A stretch of 64,000 bases of DNA. It comes from Solirubrobacter deserti (GTDB lineage Bacteria; Actinomycetota; Thermoleophilia; Solirubrobacterales; Solirubrobacteraceae). Made by a program: the position numbers and the translations under genes. Numbering within the stretch: the stretch's first letter is position 1; each line of letters starts with the position of its first letter. The stretch is from NCBI RefSeq assembly GCF_027587175.1, contig NZ_JAPCID010000015.1, forward strand, positions 1 to 64,000. The letters run 5' to 3'. Positions 8,403 to 16,162 of this stretch are shown here, piece by piece. The notes beneath the pieces are model-generated. The model saw only the letters and a list, made by a program, of their open reading frames with translations, did no database searches and was not told the DNA's origin.

Positions 8403-9471
8403 GAGCAGCCGACTGCAGCCGAAGCGAGACAATGCCAAGCGGTGCCGGCACGGGACCGGTGCCCCAGATCGCCACCTGGACCGCTGCTCGTTCGGCCTGG
8501 TTGAGACCGAAGCTGTTGTCGGCGTCGTAGCGCATCACGAACCTGATCATCTCCTCAAACACCATCGACGTCGTGCCCATGCGCGCGAGCGCGTCCACGG
8601 TGCTCTGTCCGTCGCGCGAGTCGACCAGTTCGTCAGCGTTCTGGTCGAGCCGGGCGAAGTGAAAGCTCGCCACGGCGGAAAAGTACGCTTCGGGAAGCGG
8701 CAGCGGGGGCGGCTGTGGCGATGGGGCAGTGGCGGTGGCGGCGGAGCCGGCGCGGGGGGCGCGGGAGGAGCAGGCACGAAGGGAGGCGGAGCAGGCGCGG
8801 TCAGGCCCCCCGGGCGACTCGCCGGCCACCCACCGAGTCGCGCCACGATGCGCTTGAGCTCGCCGCTGGAGACTCGTCCGTCGCTGCCGGCGTAGCGGCC
8901 GACGAAGGCGTGCAACTCCTGGCTCGATAGCCGGGCGTCGCGGTGGCGGGAGCCGGACCGTCGGTCGGCGGCGTCAAGCAGCCGGCCGGCGAAGGCGAAC
9001 CCGCGCGCGTCGCGCCGGTCGATCGTTCCGTCGAACGTGCGGTCGGCGGCATATCTGAGCGCCGTCACCGCGTGACGCACGCCCTCGGGTGCTCGTGGGC
9101 CGAGGTGGGCGCGGGCCAACCCCCAGCTGGTCCAGCATCGTCCGCAGTTCGCGACTGGACGTCGTCCGGTCACGTCCAGCCGCGTGCTCGACGAACCGCC
9201 GGAGCTCGCTGTGCGAGACGCGTCCGTCGCCGCCTCGATCGGCCGCGGCGACGACCGCGCCGGCGAAATCCGAGCGACTGGCATCGGCGAGCGTCACCTC
9301 GCCGTCGAACGTCACGTCAGCGGCGTACAGAAGCGCGTTGTGGATCTGGCGTGCTGGCGTCGCGTTGATCGACTGAGCGCCTTGCGCGACTGAGACACAC
9401 CTCGGAGCCGCCGCCACGACCGCGTGGTTGCGCCGTAGCTGCGGACCATCCGCGTGCGCGGAACCTCTCAC
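8392..9471 (-). pseudogene. EF-hand-like repeat protein broken by two frameshifts
   Basis: Three successive minus-strand frames give one continuous protein. First is YAADVTFDGEVTLADASRSD and AADRGGDGRVSHSELRRFV (9471 to ~9115). Then come YAADRTFDGTIDRRDARGFA and GSDGRVSSGELKRIV (to ~8755). Last are FARLDQNADELVDSRDG and FVMRYDADNSFGLNQAERAAV, to the stop at 8392. The D-x-D/N-x-D-G spacing indicates EF-hand or dockerin-like calcium loops repeated along the chain. The frame changes fall near a run of five G/C (about 9118-9122) and six G (about 8753-8758), so sequencing error is possible. The function would be calcium-dependent structure or signalling, which is inference. Confidence 0.65.
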
Positions 9472-9512
9472 CGCGCGCGAGAGCTGTCAACCGGTATCAG
9501 ATGCCCTTGCAA

Positions 9513-9800
9513 TCACCACGCCACCGTTTCGTCGCGCGTGGCGACGACCGGGACGCCGGCTTGGCGGAGCTGGTTGGCGTAGGCCTCGCCCTCGTCGCGC
9601 AAGACGTCGGCCCCGGCGGTGATGACCAGGGCCGGCGGGAGCCCGGCGAGCTGCTCGGTCCTGGCGCGCAGCGGCGAGGCCGTGATCTCCTCGCGCTGCC
9701 CGCGGGCGCCGAGACGAGCGTCACGTGCGCGCCCGAGCCCGCGAGCCGCGCGAGCAGCGCGTGCCGCGTGACCAGCGCGCGGTCCTGAGAAGGCCATACG
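9513..9800 (-). pseudogene. Chimeric remnant: LuxR/MalT-type N-terminus joined to an esterase C-terminus
   Basis: On the minus strand, positions ~9790-9695 encode [16 protein letters not shown] and [11 protein letters not shown]. This is the start of a large LuxR/MalT-type ATPase regulator just before its Walker A. The adjacent frame (~9690-9513) then encodes [20 protein letters not shown] and [19 protein letters not shown]. That is the region before the catalytic His of alpha/beta hydrolase-3 (HSL-type) esterases. It stops at TVAW, short of the HGF active-site block. Both genes are broken and out of frame with each other. Confidence 0.6.
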
Positions 9801-9893
9801 GTCGTTCGCAGCCGCGCTCCTCGGCATCCCGGACGCGAGCCACCGGAGCCCCCTGGCGATGCAAACCGCGCCGGACCGACGGCGAATCCGAAG

Positions 9894-9967
9894 CGCCCCC
9901 GGTTGGATTCGAACCAACGACCTGCGGATTAGAAGTCCGCTGCTCTATCCAGCTGAGCTACAGGGGC
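9894..9967 (-). tRNA. tRNA-Arg (anticodon UCU)
   Basis: The minus strand folds as a cloverleaf. The acceptor GCCCCTG pairs with CGGGGGC (one G-T pair), the D arm is AGCTCAGCTGGATAGAGC, and the anticodon stem-loop is GCGGACTTCTAATCCGC with anticodon TCT. The T arm is GTTGGTTCGAATCCAAC. CCA is not encoded. It reads AGA, a rare codon in so G+C-rich a genome. Confidence 0.95.
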
Positions 9968-10005
9968 CTGGCGGCGCAGCTTAGATGCTGCGCCGCCGGA
10001 TTCCG

Positions 10006-11631
10006 TTAACAGGGCACCGGCTTGGCCGCGCCCGGCGCCTGGCACTGGGTCGTGACGACCGGGGTCTTGCGCGGGAGGATCTTGAGCGTCTTGATCGCGG
10101 TGCCCATGCCGGGCTTGGAGACGGTGACGACGATCGTCGAGCCGGCCTTGAACGGCTTCTTGAGGAGCTTCTTGAGGGAGACGGTGCCGGAGGCGTTGGT
10201 CTTCTTGAACCCCTTGGTGGAGACGGTCGCGCCGTCCGGGACGCCCTTGAGGACCAGCGAGGTGAGCTTGGTCTGCTTCTTGGTCGAGTTGCTGAAGGTG
10301 AAGGTCAACGTGACGTTGATCTGCGGCGCCGACTTGCCGGTGGCGTTCAGGCCCGGGATGGTCGAGCCCGTGGGGCCGGACGGGCCGGCGGGACCGGCGG
10401 GCGGAGCCGCGGGCGCGGGCGCGGGGACGACCGTGAACGTGCGCTTGACCGGGGCGGTCTCGACGTTGCCGGCCGCGTCGGTCGCCTGGACCTCGAACGT
10501 GTAGACGCCCGGGGAGAAGCCCGCGGCGGTGTGGGCGCCGGCCGCCGAGCACGGGGCGAACGCGCCCGGGGTCAGCGCCGCCGGGTACACGCGGCAGGCG
10601 AACGCCGCGTTGGGCTCGTCTGCGCCGAACGCCCACGTCAGCGCCGTGTCGGAGGTCGTGGCGCCGTCGGCGACGCCGGCGCTCACCGCCGTCTTGGGCG
10701 CGACCTCGTCGATCGCGAACGCGCGGGCCACGTCGGTCACGTTGCCCGCCTTGTCGGTCACGCGCGCGGTGAACACGTAGGCGCCGTGTGGCTTGCCGGA
10801 CACGCTGTGGGCGCCGGCGGCGCTGCAGCTCGAGAAGGCGGCCGGCGCGCCGGCCGGGACGACGCTGCAGGCCACGGAGGCGACGCCGGTGGTCGCGTCG
10901 GACGACTGGATCGTCCAGGACTGCGTGCCACCGGAGCGGAACACGGCACCGTTCGGGCCGCCGACGGTGACGGACGGGGCGGCGTTGTCGATCACGGTGT
11001 TCACGGCGGGCGAGGTCTTGGTCCGGCCGGCGGTGTCGACCGCGGTGGCGACGGCGGTCACGGTCCCGTCCTTGAGCGCCGCGGTGTTGAAGGTGGCGGA
11101 GTACGGCGCGACCGGGTCGCTGATCGTCACGCCGCCGAGGGTGAAGTCGACCCGGGCCACCCCGCCGTTGTCGGTCGCCGTCGACTGCAGCGTGACGGCG
11201 CCGCGTACGGTCGGAGTGACCCCTCCGAACGTGATCCCCGGGTCCTGGATGTCCTTGAAGACCGCGGTCACGTCGAAGCTCCGGGTCATCGACAGCGTGC
11301 ACGTGACCTCCTGGTTGGAGCAGGCGCCGGACCAGCCGTCGAAGATGAAGCCGTTCGCCGTGCCGTGCGCGGTCAGCTCGACGATCGCCGGGATCTCCTT
11401 GCACGTCGGCCGCGGGCCGGTCGTGCACTGCAGCGTGCCCTGGTAGGCGCCTGAGCACGTGCCCTTCGGAGCCTGGCCGCCCGGCGCACGCTCGCAGGCG
11501 ATGCCCCCCGACCCGGTGACCTCACCCGCTCCGGAGATGTCCACCTGCAGGGTGCCGCCCGCGAACGCCGGGGAGGCGGTCGCGGCGAACACAGCGATCA
11601 ATATCAGGGCGAGACGACTGGCAATGGACAC
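10006..11631 (-). CDS. Secreted Ig-like repeat protein with shared C-terminal beta domain
   Basis: GTG 11631 is chosen because AAGGA sits nine bases upstream and a signal peptide follows at once (SIASRLALILIAVFAATASP, cleavage near AFA-GGT). The order is: a region ending FDGWSGACSN...TCTLSMTRSF..TAVF, typical of divergent InlB B-repeat domains; a bacterial Ig-like domain (VARVDFTLGGVTI...ALKDGTVTAVATAVDTAGR); and two CxVxP..F.PCSAAGAH repeats of about 95 residues. A collagen-like linker (GPAGPSGPTGS) leads to the C-terminal domain (LKGVPDGATV...GTVSLKKLL...KAGSTIVVTVSKPG). It is probably a surface or matrix adhesin (inference). Confidence 0.85.
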   Translation of the reverse strand: MSIASRLALILIAVFAATASPAFAGGTLQVDISGAGEVTGSGGIACERAPGGQAPKGTCSGAYQGTLQCTTGPRPTCKEIPAIVELTAHGTANGFIFDGWSGACSNQEVTCTLSMTRSFDVTAVFKDIQDPGITFGGVTPTVRGAVTLQSTATDNGGVARVDFTLGGVTISDPVAPYSATFNTAALKDGTVTAVATAVDTAGRTKTSPAVNTVIDNAAPSVTVGGPNGAVFRSGGTQSWTIQSSDATTGVASVACSVVPAGAPAAFSSCSAAGAHSVSGKPHGAYVFTARVTDKAGNVTDVARAFAIDEVAPKTAVSAGVADGATTSDTALTWAFGADEPNAAFACRVYPAALTPGAFAPCSAAGAHTAAGFSPGVYTFEVQATDAAGNVETAPVKRTFTVVPAPAPAAPPAGPAGPSGPTGSTIPGLNATGKSAPQINVTLTFTFSNSTKKQTKLTSLVLKGVPDGATVSTKGFKKTNASGTVSLKKLLKKPFKAGSTIVVTVSKPGMGTAIKTLKILPRKTPVVTTQCQAPGAAKPVPC

Positions 11632-11715
11632 GGGAGGACATCCTTGGCTCGGGTGCCGCGCAAGCAAAGCCGCGCGGGCTTGCCGCATCCTTGGCGGGAC
11701 CTTGGCGCGCGCCGT

Positions 11716-12375
11716 CTACACGCGGCGGTAGAGCCGGCCGGGCCGCCCCGGCCCTTCCGAGCGCTGGGAGCCCGTGTCCTCGAGCAGCCCGGTGGCGCGC
11801 ATGTCGCGGCGGAAGTTCGCCGCGTCCACCACTTCCCCGCGCAGCGCCTCGTACAGCAGCTGCGCCTGCTTGAGGGTGAACGGCTCCGGGAGCAGCGCGA
11901 GCGCCTTGCGCACGAACCAGACCTTGTCGGCGACGCGCGCGTGCAGGCGCCAGATGCCATCGTCGACGATCGTCGCGTGGTCGAGCGCCAGCTCCGGCAG
12001 CCGGTCGACGGGATGCCAGGACGCTTCGCGCTCCGCCGGCCCGTCCTCCGGCAGCGTCTCGGGTCGCACCAGGGCCATGTAGGCGATCGACGGCAGCCAG
12101 CCGCGCGGGTCGCGCGACGGATCGGCGTACGTGCGCAGCTGCTCCAGGTGCACGCTCCCGACGCCGGTCTTCTCGCGCAGCTTGCGCTCGGCGGTCTCGC
12201 TGGGGCTCTCGCTCGCGCCCACGAACCCGCCCGGGAGCGAGAAAAGCCCGCGCTGCGGCTCCTCCAGCCGGCGCGCGAGCAGCACGCACAGGCGCCCGTC
12301 GAGCAGCGTGAACACCACGGGATCGGCGGTCAGGCCGATCGGCGCCTCGTAGCCCGCGGTGTTCGTGGCCTTCAC
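11716..12375 (-). CDS. Nudix-domain regulator, NrtR-like
   Basis: This 219-residue protein has an N-terminal Nudix fold (LFSLPGGFVGASESPSETAE) followed by a C-terminal winged-helix part (FTLKQAQLLYEALRG, VDAANFRRDMRATGLL, GRPGRLYRRV). This is the two-domain architecture of NrtR, the ADP-ribose-sensing repressor of NAD genes. The Nudix box deviates at the metal-binding positions: RKLREKTGV stands where REUxEExGU is expected, so two glutamates are lysine and hydrolysis is unlikely. Its GTG overlaps the stop of the upstream fusion gene (GTGA). The regulated genes are not evident in this window. Confidence 0.8.
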   Translation of the reverse strand: MKATNTAGYEAPIGLTADPVVFTLLDGRLCVLLARRLEEPQRGLFSLPGGFVGASESPSETAERKLREKTGVGSVHLEQLRTYADPSRDPRGWLPSIAYMALVRPETLPEDGPAEREASWHPVDRLPELALDHATIVDDGIWRLHARVADKVWFVRKALALLPEPFTLKQAQLLYEALRGEVVDAANFRRDMRATGLLEDTGSQRSEGPGRPGRLYRRV

Positions 12376-13955
12376 TGCACCGCGGCGCCGACGACGTTCT
12401 TGACCGCGGCGACGAACGCGTCGACGTCCTCCTCGGTCGTGTCCCAGGAGCACATCCAGCGCACCTCGCCGGTGTGCTCGTTCCAGACGTAGAACTTGAA
12501 CTCGCGCTGGAGCTCCTCCGCCGCGCCCGGCGGCAGGATCGCGAACACGCCGTTGGCCTGGACGGGCTGGGTGAGCTGCACCACCTCGCGCACGCCGTCG
12601 GCGAGCCGGGCCGCCATCGCGTTGGCGTGGCCGGCCGAGCGGCGCCACAGGTCGCCCTCGAGCAGCGCGAGCAGCTGCGCCGAGATGAAGCGCATCTTCG
12701 ACGCCAGCTGCATCGACTGCTTGCGCAGATACAGCAGCGAAGGCGCGATCTCCGGGTGCAGGACGACGACCGCCTCCGCCGCGAGCAGGCCGATCTTCGT
12801 CCCGCCGAAGGAGACGACGTCCGCGCCCTCGACCACCTCGCGCAGGGAGACGTCCAGCGACGCCGCCGCGTTGGCCAGCCGCGAGCCGTCGATGTGGAAC
12901 AGCATTCCGTGCGCGTGCGCGTGATCGGCCAGCGCGCGCAGCTCGTCGACGCTGTAGAGCGTTCCGAGCTCGGTCGACTGGGTCACGGAGACCACGCCGG
13001 GCTGCACCGAGTGCTCATCGCCGATCCGGATCACGCGTGTGTCCACGAGCTCCGGCGTCAGCTTGCCGTCGGGTGTGGCGACCGTGAGCAGCTTGATGGC
13101 GCCCATGACCTCGGGCGCGCCGCCCTCATCCACGTTCAGGTGCGCGGTCTCGGCGCACACGACGCCCTGCCACGGCCGCAGCATCGCCCGCAGGCCGACC
13201 ACGTTCGCGCCCGTGCCGTTGAAGACGGGATAGATGTCGCGCGTGCCGAAGACGTCCTCGGCCCGGTCGCGCAGCTGGTCGGTCCACTCGTCGGCCCCGT
13301 AGGAGACGGCGTGCCCGGTGTTGGCCGCCGCGATGGCCTCCAGCGCTTCGGGGAGGATCGGGGCGTAGTTGTCGGAGGCGAAGGCGCGCATCGGCGGTGA
13401 CTTTAGGACGCGCACGGTCACGGTTCCCGGCGGGACCTCCGTCAGGCCCGCGTCGCGCACCTCGGCGACGCAGTTGTCCATCGCGTCCCAGCGTTCCGGG
13501 ACGATCACCCGCGCGCGGCTCACGTCGAGGCCGAGCGCGTCCGCCATCACCGCGGCGTGCGCGATCTGGGCGAGCGTCTTGCCCGTGCTCATGTGGACAT
13601 CCGGGTTGATGGCGTAGACGACGGGCGCGGACGAGCTGGACGGCGGCGGGTCGAGCTCGGTCGACATCGCCTGGATCTTGGTCAGCGTCTCCGAGCGCTC
13701 CGAACGCCGCCGCGGCGGCAGCGCGATCACGCCGTCCCCACCGCTCGCGTGCGGCTCTTCCAGCAGCCGCGCGAACTGCGAAGGCTGGCGCGCCCGCAGC
13801 ACGACCTTCCCCGCCCGCCGCCGCCACTCGTCCGGCAGCTCGAACTGCTTGGTCGCCCGCACGGCCGCGAGCCCCACCATCCGTCCACCCTCGCTCAACG
13901 ACGTGAACGCGCCGCGCCGGATGACGATGTACATCCGGTAGGGATCGTCGGTCAC
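12372..13955 (-). CDS. Fusion of peptidyl-tRNA hydrolase (PTH2-like) and threonine aldolase
   Basis: GTG 13955 overlaps the upstream stop by four bases. Residues 1-190 resemble the two-part actinobacterial peptidyl-tRNA hydrolase: RMYIVIRRGAF and EWRRRAGKVVLRAR, a Pro/Ser linker, then MSTGKTLAQIAHAAVMADAL and VRDAGLTEVPPGTVTV. From about residue 193 (MRAFASDNYAPILPEAL) a full PLP fold-type-I threonine aldolase follows. It has FHIDGSRLANAAASL and the PLP lysine in SFGGTKIGLLAAEAV. No stop separates the two halves, and there is no convincing ribosome-binding site before the internal ATG. Proteins like these are normally separate, so this is either a true bifunctional protein or loss of a stop codon. 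Confidence 0.8.
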   Translation of the reverse strand: MTDDPYRMYIVIRRGAFTSLSEGGRMVGLAAVRATKQFELPDEWRRRAGKVVLRARQPSQFARLLEEPHASGGDGVIALPPRRRSERSETLTKIQAMSTELDPPPSSSSAPVVYAINPDVHMSTGKTLAQIAHAAVMADALGLDVSRARVIVPERWDAMDNCVAEVRDAGLTEVPPGTVTVRVLKSPPMRAFASDNYAPILPEALEAIAAANTGHAVSYGADEWTDQLRDRAEDVFGTRDIYPVFNGTGANVVGLRAMLRPWQGVVCAETAHLNVDEGGAPEVMGAIKLLTVATPDGKLTPELVDTRVIRIGDEHSVQPGVVSVTQSTELGTLYSVDELRALADHAHAHGMLFHIDGSRLANAAASLDVSLREVVEGADVVSFGGTKIGLLAAEAVVVLHPEIAPSLLYLRKQSMQLASKMRFISAQLLALLEGDLWRRSAGHANAMAARLADGVREVVQLTQPVQANGVFAILPPGAAEELQREFKFYVWNEHTGEVRWMCSWDTTEEDVDAFVAAVKNVVGAAVQ

Positions 13956-14308
13956 AGGTTCACGCCGAGCCAGACGATCACGAGCGAGACGAGCAGGATC
14001 GCGCCCTGCAGCCAGTGGGCGGCACCCCACTTCAGGTGCGCCAGGATCAGCCCGCCGGCGACCACGAACAAGGTGAGCTTCGCGTGCAGCGTCGAGTCGT
14101 CCCACAGATCGCGATCGCTCGCCATCCACGCGCCCGTCGCCAGCAGCACGGCCAGCGCGGCCAGCGACATCCAGCCGAACCGCCGCGCGACGGCCCGCAG
14201 CCCTTCCCGGTCGCGGCCGCGCAGCCCCGGCACCACCGCGAGGCCGAGGACCAGCTGCCCGCCGACGAACGTCGCCATGGCGAGCAGGTGTAGATAGAGC
14301 GCGAGCAT
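13952..14308 (-). CDS. Four-helix membrane protein, hypothetical
   Basis: ATG 14308 gives 118 residues, nearly all membrane: LYLHLLAMATFVGGQLVLGL, WMSLAALAVLLATGAWM, HAKLTLFVVAGGLILAHL and GAILLVSLVIVWLGV. The layout, with an early histidine in helix 1 and a loop GRDREGLRAVARRFGW, resembles CopD/DUF2269-type small integral membrane proteins. Its stop overlaps the start of the downstream fusion gene (GTGA), so the two are probably translated together. The function is unknown. Confidence 0.75.
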   Translation of the reverse strand: MLALYLHLLAMATFVGGQLVLGLAVVPGLRGRDREGLRAVARRFGWMSLAALAVLLATGAWMASDRDLWDDSTLHAKLTLFVVAGGLILAHLKWGAAHWLQGAILLVSLVIVWLGVNL

Positions 14309-14330
14309 CGCGGGATTCGTAGCACGGGCG

Positions 14331-15158
14331 TCAGAGACGCACGCGCCGCATGAACGCGGGATCCCGGGGGGCACGGCCGAGCATGCGATCGACGAGGCTC
14401 GGCCGCGGCGCGGGCGACACGCTGCGGCCCGCCCACAACGCGGCGTAGTCACTCTCCTGCGGCGGAATCCGCAGCGGCTCGGTCAGGTCCACTCGGCGCG
14501 CCTGCGCGTAGATCAGCATTGGGCGCCGGCGCGGGAGGACCGGCCGGCGACCGACCTCAAGCGGATCCGACAGCTCCCACCAGCGTTCTGCGCCCTCGGA
14601 CACCAGCACCCGCTCGAGCTCGTACCCGTTCTCGCGGGTGAACGCTCGGAACGGGACCTCTGGGCCCAACTGATAGAAGCCATGGCCCGCGTAGTGGTCG
14701 AACGGGCTGATCGTGATCAGATGCCCGCCCTGGGCGACCATCCGCATGCAGCTGCGCAGCGCCGTCGGGAACTCGAACACGTGCTCGAGCGTGCCGCCGT
14801 CGAAGACGCAGGAGAACTGAGCGTCGAGCGTGTCGACCGGCCGGTTGAGGTCGGCGACGATCGTCGCGCCCTCGTAGTCGGACGCGTCGAGCGACGACAC
14901 CGACCCGGCGCCCAGCCGCTCAAACAGCGGCTCCGCCCAGCGGTCACCGGCGAGTAACTCCCGTGCGTCGTGCGCCGCCAGCGGCCGCCCATGATCGCGG
15001 AACGCCGCCTCCAGCGCGTCCTGCTCCAGGAATAGCTGCTGACGGCCGATCGTAAGTGTGCGGGCCAGATCGACGCCTGTCGCGGTCAGTAAGAACCGCA
15101 GTCCCGCGGCATCGACACCCACCGTCAGTGCTGGATTCGGGTCGGCATGAGCCGACAC
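14331..15158 (-). CDS. SAM-dependent methyltransferase-like protein
   Basis: Longer frames would run into the tRNA-Pro gene, so I use GTG 15158 (275 residues). The centre carries a class-I methyltransferase pattern: SSLDASDYEGATIVADLNRP, FSCVFDGGTLEHVFEFPTAL and RMVAQGGHLITISPFDHYAG, which fits motifs II-IV and the post-motif loop. The expected GxGxG motif I is weak (ERLGAGSVSSLDAS). Sugar or surface-glycan methylation is usual for this look, but no substrate is shown. It leads a four-gene minus-strand run toward the Nudix regulator. Confidence 0.65.
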   Translation of the reverse strand: MSAHADPNPALTVGVDAAGLRFLLTATGVDLARTLTIGRQQLFLEQDALEAAFRDHGRPLAAHDARELLAGDRWAEPLFERLGAGSVSSLDASDYEGATIVADLNRPVDTLDAQFSCVFDGGTLEHVFEFPTALRSCMRMVAQGGHLITISPFDHYAGHGFYQLGPEVPFRAFTRENGYELERVLVSEGAERWWELSDPLEVGRRPVLPRRRPMLIYAQARRVDLTEPLRIPPQESDYAALWAGRSVSPAPRPSLVDRMLGRAPRDPAFMRRVRL

Positions 15159-15166
15159 GCTAGTGA

Positions 15167-15241
15167 TCGGGGCGCCCGGATTCGAACCGGGGACCTCGTG
15201 CTCCCAAAGCACGCGCGCTAACCAGGCTGCGCCACGCCCCG
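15167..15241 (-). tRNA. tRNA-Pro (anticodon UGG)
   Basis: The minus strand gives acceptor CGGGGCG pairing with CGCCCCG, D arm GGCGCAGCCTGGTTAGCGC, anticodon stem-loop CGTGCTTTGGGAGCACG (anticodon TGG), and T arm CCCGGTTCGAATCCGGG. The discriminator is A and CCA is not encoded. It reads CCA and, by wobble, other proline codons. Confidence 0.95.
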
Positions 15242-15317
15242 TCAGAGGTCAGTATCGCAGCGGGCTAATGATTTGCCGCCAGCTGCCGATCAAGTAGGCA
15301 ACAACTCGTTCCATCTC

Positions 15318-15392
15318 CCGACAAAGGCAAACCATCCGCGAGGACGGGGCGCAAAGCCACGGGGCTCTCTGAGCCAGCCGGGCTACCGAAGG
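15318..15392 (+). promoter_or_regulatory. Cyclic di-GMP-I (GEMM-I) riboswitch aptamer
   Basis: The sequence carries the class-I signature in order: AAAGGCAAACC at 15323-15333, a P1b stem CCATCC/GGACGG closed by the GNRA loop GCGA, GGCGCAAAGCC, a second hairpin GGGGCTC/GAGCC, and the tetraloop-receptor side AGCCGGGCTACCGA. The order and spacing match the Vibrio-type GEMM aptamer. It lies 75 nt upstream of the CAP-domain gene on the same strand and is probably its switch. Whether binding turns expression on or off cannot be read from the aptamer alone. Confidence 0.88.
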
Positions 15393-15411
15393 ATTCGTGC
15401 CTGCACGGCAC

Positions 15412-15440
15412 GTCGGGTCGACGGAACGCACTGACCCGAC
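15412..15440 (+). promoter_or_regulatory. Hairpin between riboswitch and start codon (candidate expression platform)
   Basis: GTCGGGTC (15412-15419) pairs perfectly with GACCCGAC (15433-15440) across a 13-nt loop. A smaller GTGCC/GGCAC hairpin precedes it (15397-15411). There is no U-tract, so a Rho-independent terminator is unlikely. Control of access to the GGAG site at 15454 is the simpler possibility. Confidence 0.45.
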
Positions 15441-15466
15441 CACTGACCGAGACGGAGCCGTCAGCC

Positions 15467-16144
15467 GTGCACGCCAAGAAGATCTTCACTCGCATGATCC
15501 CCGCCGTGGCCGTCGCCGCCGGCCTCGTGTTCGCCGCGCCCGCCTCCGCCGCTCCGGCGAAGAAGGGCAGCAAGGCGACCAAGACGATCACGGCCAAGAT
15601 CGCGCTCGGCGACAAGCGCTCCACCAAGGCCAAGGCGAAGGCGACGAAGGCCAAGAAGGTCCAGGCCAAGGCCTCGCTCGCGCCCTGCTCGAACACGACG
15701 ATCACGCCGGACGCCGCCAACCTCGAGGTCGTGCGCGCCGCGATCCTGTGCCTGCACAACCAGATCCGCAACACCGCGGGCCTGCCGCTGCTCAAGGACA
15801 ACGCGAAGCTGCGCAAGGCCGCCGCGGGCCACTCGGACGACATGGTGGCCGACGGCTTCTTCGACCACACCAGCCCGGACGGCGACACGTTCGTCGACCG
15901 CATCCTGGCCGCGGGCTACGCCAAGCGCAACGACGCGTGGACGATCGGTGAGAACCTCGCGTGGGGCACGGGCGAGCTGAGCACCCCGCAGGCGATCATG
16001 GACGCCTGGATGAACTCGGCCGGCCACAAGGCCAACATCCTCAAGAAGTCCTACAAGGAAGTCGGCATCGCGATCCGCCTCGGCGTGCCGAGCGACGCGG
16101 GCGTCGGCGCCACCGTGACGGCCGACTTCGGCGCCAAGGCCTGA
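15467..16144 (+). CDS. Secreted CAP-domain (SCP/YkwD-like) protein under riboswitch control
   Basis: GTG 15467 has GGAG nine bases upstream. A signal peptide (MIPAVAVAAGLVFAAPASA) and a Lys/Ala-rich linker precede a bacterial CAP domain. The CAP motifs are present: LHNQIRNTAGLPLLK, the His of AAGHSDDMV, FFDHTSPDGDTF, the Glu of IGENLAWG, and AWMNSAGHKANIL. Two cysteines flank the N-terminal edge. Such YkwD-type proteins are exported and often linked to surface or biofilm change, and their enzymatic role is unsettled. The cyclic di-GMP riboswitch upstream ties it to the motile/sessile switch. Confidence 0.92.
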   Translation: MHAKKIFTRMIPAVAVAAGLVFAAPASAAPAKKGSKATKTITAKIALGDKRSTKAKAKATKAKKVQAKASLAPCSNTTITPDAANLEVVRAAILCLHNQIRNTAGLPLLKDNAKLRKAAAGHSDDMVADGFFDHTSPDGDTFVDRILAAGYAKRNDAWTIGENLAWGTGELSTPQAIMDAWMNSAGHKANILKKSYKEVGIAIRLGVPSDAGVGATVTADFGAKA

Positions 16145-16148
16145 CCCC

Positions 16149-16154
16149 TATCCT
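16149..16154 (+). promoter_or_regulatory. Candidate -10 element
   Basis: TATCCT is eight bases before ATG 16163, in the short gap after the CAP gene. It would start the SerK-like operon with almost no leader. Confidence 0.4.
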
Positions 16155-16162
16155 CGACGTCG

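Noticed and set aside
9985-11454. Long plus-strand open frame of 489 codons
   Set aside because: It is antisense to the secreted Ig-like protein, which has a signal peptide, a ribosome-binding site and recognisable domains. The plus-strand product is Arg/Gly-rich with no motif.
14331-15212. Longer start for the methyltransferase-like gene
   Set aside because: The extra 18 codons lie within tRNA-Pro, whose cloverleaf is complete. A start after the tRNA is preferred.
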